NCBI GenBank assembly: GCA_900618425.1
Contig: UZAN01039810.1
Coordinates: forward strand, 1 to 64,000
Length of the DNA: 64,000 nucleotides
Source: Echinostoma caproni
Taxonomy: Eukaryota > Platyhelminthes > Trematoda > Plagiorchiida > Echinostomatidae
Direction of reading: 5' to 3'
The translations under genes and the position numbers were made by a program. Numbering within the stretch: the first letter of the stretch is position 1; each line of letters starts with the position of its first letter. Positions 58,441 to 64,000 of the stretch are shown here, one piece after another. The notes below the pieces were generated by a model, which worked only from the letters and a program-made list of their open reading frames with translations, was not told where the DNA came from and searched no databases.

Positions 58441-60396
58441 TTAATCACGAAGCAAGGCTACTTCCCATCAAGTCCATCACGAGTACCGTTGAGTTGCGTC
58501 TTACTGATATTAAACACCCCTAAAAGGTGCCCGAATCGTTCTGACCGCTTTACACGGATAGTGTAGGCATGCGCATTTTTCGTATTCTGGTAACAGTGAG
58601 ATCAACCAGAATCTGCAATCACAACACTTTCCGTCATCCTGTGCGGGTTAAAAACAATTTGTATACGCCTTTAAGTCGCATTGATAACCCGTGATTCGTT
58701 CCGAAATACCCGAGAAACTGGTAATTAACTCTTAAAAAAAACCACATCGAAAGTGAGGAACTAGCATATCACAGGTTGCTCATCATTCCAAATATTTTTC
58801 GTTTTCTTCCCTAAACCCATTTCCGTAGTTAGTCAAACACGGTGTGTTTGCTTGGATATACAAATACAGGTATTGACCAAACTCGTGTAACATCCTGATT
58901 TTCTTCGCATTTGTTTCTCTCAATACTTCATGTACGATTTCGCGATTTTGACAATGATTGCTGTACAATTTAGAATACATGGGCTCAACTTAATAAACAT
59001 TGTCATTGAACAGGAATCATCTATTTACAATAACGAATTCCCATGGTAATTTGCCTAAATTATTTTGTAGCTTTCGAACTACTACAAATTTTATTACAAC
59101 GCTCAAGATCACGAAAATTCAAATAGCGATAGAATAGAGCTTAGAACATAGAAGTGGGAGATAAAATCAGGACTAAATATGCTGTGGCCGTAGCCATCAA
59201 TAGACCAGTAGGACATTGGAGACTGAAATGTACTTCCAAAATTAGAGTGATGTTGCATGAGTTTGATCAACACCGATATGTGCATCGCCTTTGCGTGTCA
59301 CCTTTCGTGATTGCCTGAGATTCGCTCAGTGAGCATTCTAAATTAAAACAATAGGTTGGTAACTTGTATGCTGCCGACGTAGTTATCTGTAGTGTAATAC
59401 ATGGCGAAAAAAAATTGAATAATATCTGTATTTCATCAGAAATCCCTTTTTCATCACATCCGCTCTACATTGTCACACTGCCACTCCAGAGCCCTTACAC
59501 ATGTCTTACTCAAAAAAAATATGCTTTCCGCTTTTGTTTCGCTTGCACGTGGTTGTACTGGTTGGCTTTTGTCACGCCGTTATCTTTAGCGCAAATTCAC
59601 GTGAGCGCGTACCGCGAAACTAAGAGTGCCATACATGCCTGCCGCACCCACAGAAATCCGGGTTCATCCGGTTTACACTTGATTGCTGGCAAGCTGAGGG
59701 ATCCGACGAGCGATTACTCGACAACTACCGCTAGTCATAACAATGCAATTCCTTTTAGACAAATGTTATTCGCTTTTGCACTGATTTTGTTTATTGGAAC
59801 AGGACGCCAGATATCCCGAGAATTGATATGTTTAGAATATTTTGTTCAAAACAAAAAATTTTACGGTCCGCGAATAACGGTCATAAATTGATAAATTCCA
59901 TTGTGGCTTACGTTCACATTTTAAGAAGTGAGAATGAACTACTTTTGCGTGCTAAATATGTTATTCATGTGAGGTATAATTTGTGACCTCAGTTTGTTAA
60001 GTGAATAAAACGTGTTTTCACATATTACGATTTAGTTCAACAAAGGGGGAGTGAAATTGAATAGGCGTTGCGTTTGATCATAAGGATGTCAAGCCGACTC
60101 CGGTACTAAGGAAAACCGCAAACGTCTGTTATCCAAAACGATCAACGATCTTGTTCGTTCATCATTGGCTTAGTTTTCACACGCGTCCTACACCAATTAT
60201 ATGTTTTAGTATCTAAAACTCTAAAATATCGGACCCAAGGAAACACGGTCAAGTAAGAAGGAATGTATGGGAAGTTCTGTTTGTATTTTCGTTTTTACCC
60301 TGGGGAAATTGCAGCCAGGTGTCTTCCCCAAACTCCAAAAATGTCGAATAGAATGTCATCGTAAACTGAGAACCCAGTTTCATTTTGATAAAGTCG
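58441..60396. other. Non-coding stretch, nothing recognised
   Basis: A 175-codon plus-strand open frame at 59364-59891 starts without ATG and has no domain. The GC-richer 59540-59740 part remains unexplained. Confidence 0.45.
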
Positions 60397-60660
60397 TCAG
60401 TAGTGTTTGTTTGCTGCTTGTGACTTAATAACACACACTAGCATATACACTGTTTCTGATCTGTGCGCCATGGATGATGAATACATTTCAATGGTAAAAT
60501 ACTGAATAGTTTGTCCTCTCAAGTTCACTTCAAACCCGCAGTCCATGTACGTTTTCCGGTTCTTCCAATCATGCATTTTGGGATAAAGCGTTGCAACTTC
60601 GCTTGGATACAATTCAGTCTGGAAGAAACACACCACAAAGGTAACATATATTATTACCAT
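60397..60660 (-). CDS. Candidate small secreted protein or signal-peptide exon (87 codons)
   Basis: The first true ATG (60658-60660) lies in AAAACCATGG, with A at -3 and G at +4, which is close to an ideal Kozak context. The product starts MVIIYVTFVVCFFQTELYPS, a short hydrophobic run followed by polar residues that looks like a signal peptide. A soluble part containing WKNRKTYMDCGFEV and EVNLRGQTIQYFTIEM follows, and the frame ends at a TGA (60397-60399). It could be a short secreted protein or the first exon of a larger one; GTGTGT about 40 bp before the stop is a weak possible donor. I recognise no family, and a chance frame of this length is entirely possible. Confidence 0.28.
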   Translation of the reverse strand: MVIIYVTFVVCFFQTELYPSEVATLYPKMHDWKNRKTYMDCGFEVNLRGQTIQYFTIEMYSSSMAHRSETVYMLVCVIKSQAANKHY

Positions 60661-63600
60661 GGTTTTGGCAGACAAGTGTCTTCAGGATTGTTTTTCCCTT
60701 GCAAGCAACTATTTTTACCCTAGTTTTACTCATGAAGTTTTAAGTTATGCACTCGTTTGGGATAATTACTTTCCCCGTCTGTGACGCAACAGGCTTCTGT
60801 GAACTGATATAAACACGAATAATCACTTGAGAATCTTGAGAACATTCTATTGATCACTAAATCTTTGATGCAAACAAACTCATTATCATTCCTCCTCAAT
60901 TTGGTATCGTTAGAAACTAATGAATGCATAGGCAATTGTGCTGAGGAATAAAAACAACTTGTAGTGAAACTTTATTTATTATATTGTTCACACGTGATAC
61001 CATTCGGTGCAAGTAGCTTTTGCCGAAAGTGGTAAACATGGAGATTCGGAGACGATTGTAGTATTTGGCGATTGATACGGTGGCTAATTTGAACCACAGA
61101 GTGTACTTGCATTGATTTTGCACGTTGATCACGTTTGATAGTTTATTTTCCGTAGTGTATTGTACTCGATATTTAGAGAGCTATTTACAAGCTTCCAGAC
61201 ACAAAAATAGATCACCGTTACAATCCCCTTAAAAAGAAGTGAAAAATTGGGACGTAACATGTACAAAAATATGAGTTAATCACTAAGCGCATTAGAATGC
61301 CGAGATCGAACAGTTTCCTAGTTGATCAGTATCCGAGCTAGACGCCCTTAACCGCCACAGCAGTCAGGCAGAATGGGATCGGCTAGTTTAAAAATGCCAT
61401 TAGCAAAATACTTTCTTTTCATATTGGATTCGATATCTTTTCGGCAACGTCAGTTACTTGACACTGCGTGAAAAAACGAAGATCAACATTTTAATATGGC
61501 ACTGGAGGCGTGATCAGTTTGCGGTAATCTGGTAGATTTGAATTTCACCGTTTTGTTTCACTGGTTTTTCCAAAGTGGCTTACGTTTAGTTACCACTTGA
61601 ACAACTCACAACTGCCTTCCTTATTAGAACCTTATAATTTACCAAACATCCCTCATTACGTCATTGGGTTATTCGCGACTGATGCAATTCATGTATGAAA
61701 TATCCTTTCCCCTTAAAGGTATTAGATAATTAAAATCACTTCAAAGAAATGTGTTTATTGCATACAAGGATGTTTGCCAGGTAAATTCTTCCGATTTCTG
61801 GTTTTAATGCATTTCTTTCATTTTGTTTTACGGGCAGGTTACTTGAGGATATTATATGAAAGAGCGTTGTTGAGCACAGAACTAAAATGCAACTAAAATA
61901 AATCTGCCATTTGGTTTTAGTTCGAAGAAACAGTAAACATTGGAATATGAGTTCCTTATTTGTTATCACGTATCCGCGCATCACGCAATTCCGCATGTTT
62001 CCAAAAACATCCAAAGCTTACCAGGTTTTGTGAAATCGTATCTGTTTTTCGCCCACTGAGTACGTTAGAATGTCAATCTTGGGTAACTCATGTATTGAGG
62101 ATTGGGGACCGGAATAAAGTGACAAGACGAATTAACACAACTGAAATATTGTCCTCCAAAAAAGATTCAGTTTAATATCAATGGGTTCTTTGCATAAAAT
62201 GTGGTTTCCGAAGGTTTTACAAACAAAGTCTGCTGTCATAGCATAAGAATAATTTCCTTTATAGAAGGTAGGCGTGCAGGTCATGTGTCACAGTTTATGG
62301 CGGATGAGTGCCACTCTGGCCTGTGTCCAGTATTTTATAAACCGATGATAATCAAACTAACCGAAGACCTAAAATGTAGTCAAACTTTTCATACTTTTTG
62401 GATTCAAGAGCAAAATGATTGAAATGGATGAGAAAAGGTAACTCAGGTAGTTCCAGTGGTCAACGCTGCCAAAGCCTTTCACAGAACTAACTAGATCGAT
62501 TCGTCTTGTTCCATGTAAAAGCGGTTTTGTGTCTTTAATGAGGTCCGGGTACTGTTGAAACCGTCGATTGAATTACTTGTGCGAAGACCTGTAACTTAAA
62601 GATTTCAATTGGACGGTGAGCACATGACGAGAGAGTGACATTAGACGGGAAACGATGATAGTAAACCCAGGAAATTGTTATAGTCACTTATATTGTGGAA
62701 AACTCGTTGTATCTGAGAATAGAGCAGAAAATGTGGGAGTTGAATACCAATAAAGTGGTGCATAATGACCCGAATAGAAGAACCTTAAACACGTGTTGAT
62801 CAATGCGTAGCATCCAAACGAGTGTTGATTTTAAAAGCTTGAGGCTGATCATTAGTCAAACTGAAAGAGTAGTGTACGAAGATAATTTCCGGATTTGACT
62901 TACAGAAGAGATTTACCGAGCAAGCAGATCAGATATTAAAACCAAGTCCTTCTAAGTGAATTACAAATGCTCTTGGAATTGTTCATTTATGAATGTTCCT
63001 TTTACCAGTTGATAAAAGAACACTTTGTAGTAATGAAAACATTAAAATACACTTCTGCTCATAGATTGCAACGTGAAACATCAGGTATTCCTCCATGTGC
63101 TTACTTGTCCAAAATACCTAATTCTCTCAATACCTTTGCACTTACTTTTAAGTTCAGTCGATCGGACAAATACACTCTCAAATAAAATTTATTGAATGCC
63201 ATCAAGAAACATCGACGCAAAACCTACTTTTTGCATTTTCCTGTGACCAAGGAAAAGAAAGAAAATGTGTAGGAAAGTATGGTTTCTCGGTTAACCTAAT
63301 GCTTTTCTGCTCGGGAAATAACTGGGAGCCAAATCGTATTACATATTGCTTTGGAAAGAAATCAAATCCATTTAGTACATGTCGGACTTGTGAAGCAACA
63401 ATATACAAGGATTGGAACCGACTCATTTACAAGCCATTCCGTTTGCTATTACTCAAGGAACAAAGGCCGCGAATATACTAAGCAGACATATGCCTCTCAT
63501 TAGACCAATATCTCAAGCGTTGTATGACTTTTACTAGAATATGAAAAATGTAAACGAACCCCCCCCCCAAATTTAATGAACAGGATAATATTTTAATCCC

Positions 63601-64000
63601 CAGAAACACTGTGAAAGAACAGATTTAAGAATGCGATCAACACTGAGCCACGCATGGATATAAACACAATTCTAGTGTAAATATGTTCCCTTCAAATACT
63701 AGGTCTCCGCCCCGACCATCCAAGTTAAAGATCAAAGCATTTTGCGGCATTTATAAGCGTTGCTTGTATGGGAATTCCGTAAATTGTATACGCAGCAAGA
63801 ATATCTTTTTGATTTTATGGAAACGATAATCGAGGTTCCCCGTGGCAATTATGGTTCCACGAGAATCTATTCAGGAGCTCTCAGTCTGAGCTTCATTCTA
63901 GTTGTACCTGTTTGAACCAGTTTAACGCAACAGAAAAACATTGGAGAAATTTTGGATAGACTATGAGCTAAAGACAACAGTTGGCAAAGGTAATACTTAA
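60661..64000. other. Non-coding stretch, one weak tRNA-like sequence
   Basis: A minus-strand tRNA-like segment with TGTGGCGGTTAAGG (A-box-like) and ACTGTTCGATCTC (B-box-like) lies at about 61310-61365; it is probably a SINE head remnant. A C run occurs at about 63559-63568. No gene is recognised. Confidence 0.4.

Noticed and set aside
59364..59891. 175-codon plus-strand open frame
   Set aside because: The frame begins at TTG with no early ATG, has no domain or splice signals I can defend, and mixes low-complexity and hydrophobic runs.
1..64000. Bacterial-type features (operons, CRISPR arrays, Shine-Dalgarno sites)
   Set aside because: The window is eukaryotic: GTAAGT donor, SINEs, non-LTR and Penelope-like elements, microsatellites. 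No direct-repeat and spacer arrays were seen.

Overview
The window looks like animal nuclear DNA from a large, repeat-rich genome, most likely a digenean fluke (Trematoda). The reasons are: AT-rich spacer almost without coding sequence; one host coding exon that ends in a canonical GTAAGT donor and is followed by no second recognisable exon; decayed CR1/Jockey-type and Penelope-type retroelements; and tRNA-headed SINEs carrying hammerhead-ribozyme sequence, an arrangement known from the Smalpha family of schistosomes. The fluke assignment is an inference. The assembly is a draft: there is one 420-base gap and eight isolated single-N joins, at least one with a duplicated flank.

Layout. 1-445: non-LTR reverse transcriptase (RT) fragment on the minus strand, running off the left edge. 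3690-4860 (minus): first coding exon of a Ras-like GTPase, probably RGK class (Rad/Gem/Rem/Kir), with a roughly 360-residue disordered N-terminus and the P-loop at its end; a CCAAT-containing candidate promoter lies at 5190-5250. 11560-14426 (plus): the most complete non-LTR element, with endonuclease, RT and a short-repeat tail, broken by several frameshifts, one of them a 61-bp tandem slippage. 16201-16323 and 26836-26955: two copies of a repeat with a hammerhead-like motif. 28745-28930, 38409-38850, 41231-41695, 43395-43640 and 58285-58440: the tRNA-headed SINEs with hammerhead sequence. 34811-36059: decayed RT (plus). 45219-47758: two Penelope-like elements in divergent orientation sharing a 62-bp terminal block. 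47820-48260 and 57500-58040 (both minus): endonuclease and RT fragments of the same family as the 11.5-14.4 kb element. 60397-60660 (minus): a small candidate secreted ORF with a strong Kozak context.

The most interesting theme is the SINE family. Seven copies share a split pol III promoter (A and B boxes). In six of them a block of 42-43 nt begins 20-22 nt after the B box and aligns position by position with a minimal (short stem III) type I hammerhead ribozyme. The seventh copy lacks exactly this block and has a single N there. One copy (43475-43517) keeps every core nucleotide. The others carry individually identifiable lesions. This looks like a non-autonomous, pol III-transcribed, self-cleaving retroelement family living beside Penelope-like elements, which could supply the enzymatic machinery.
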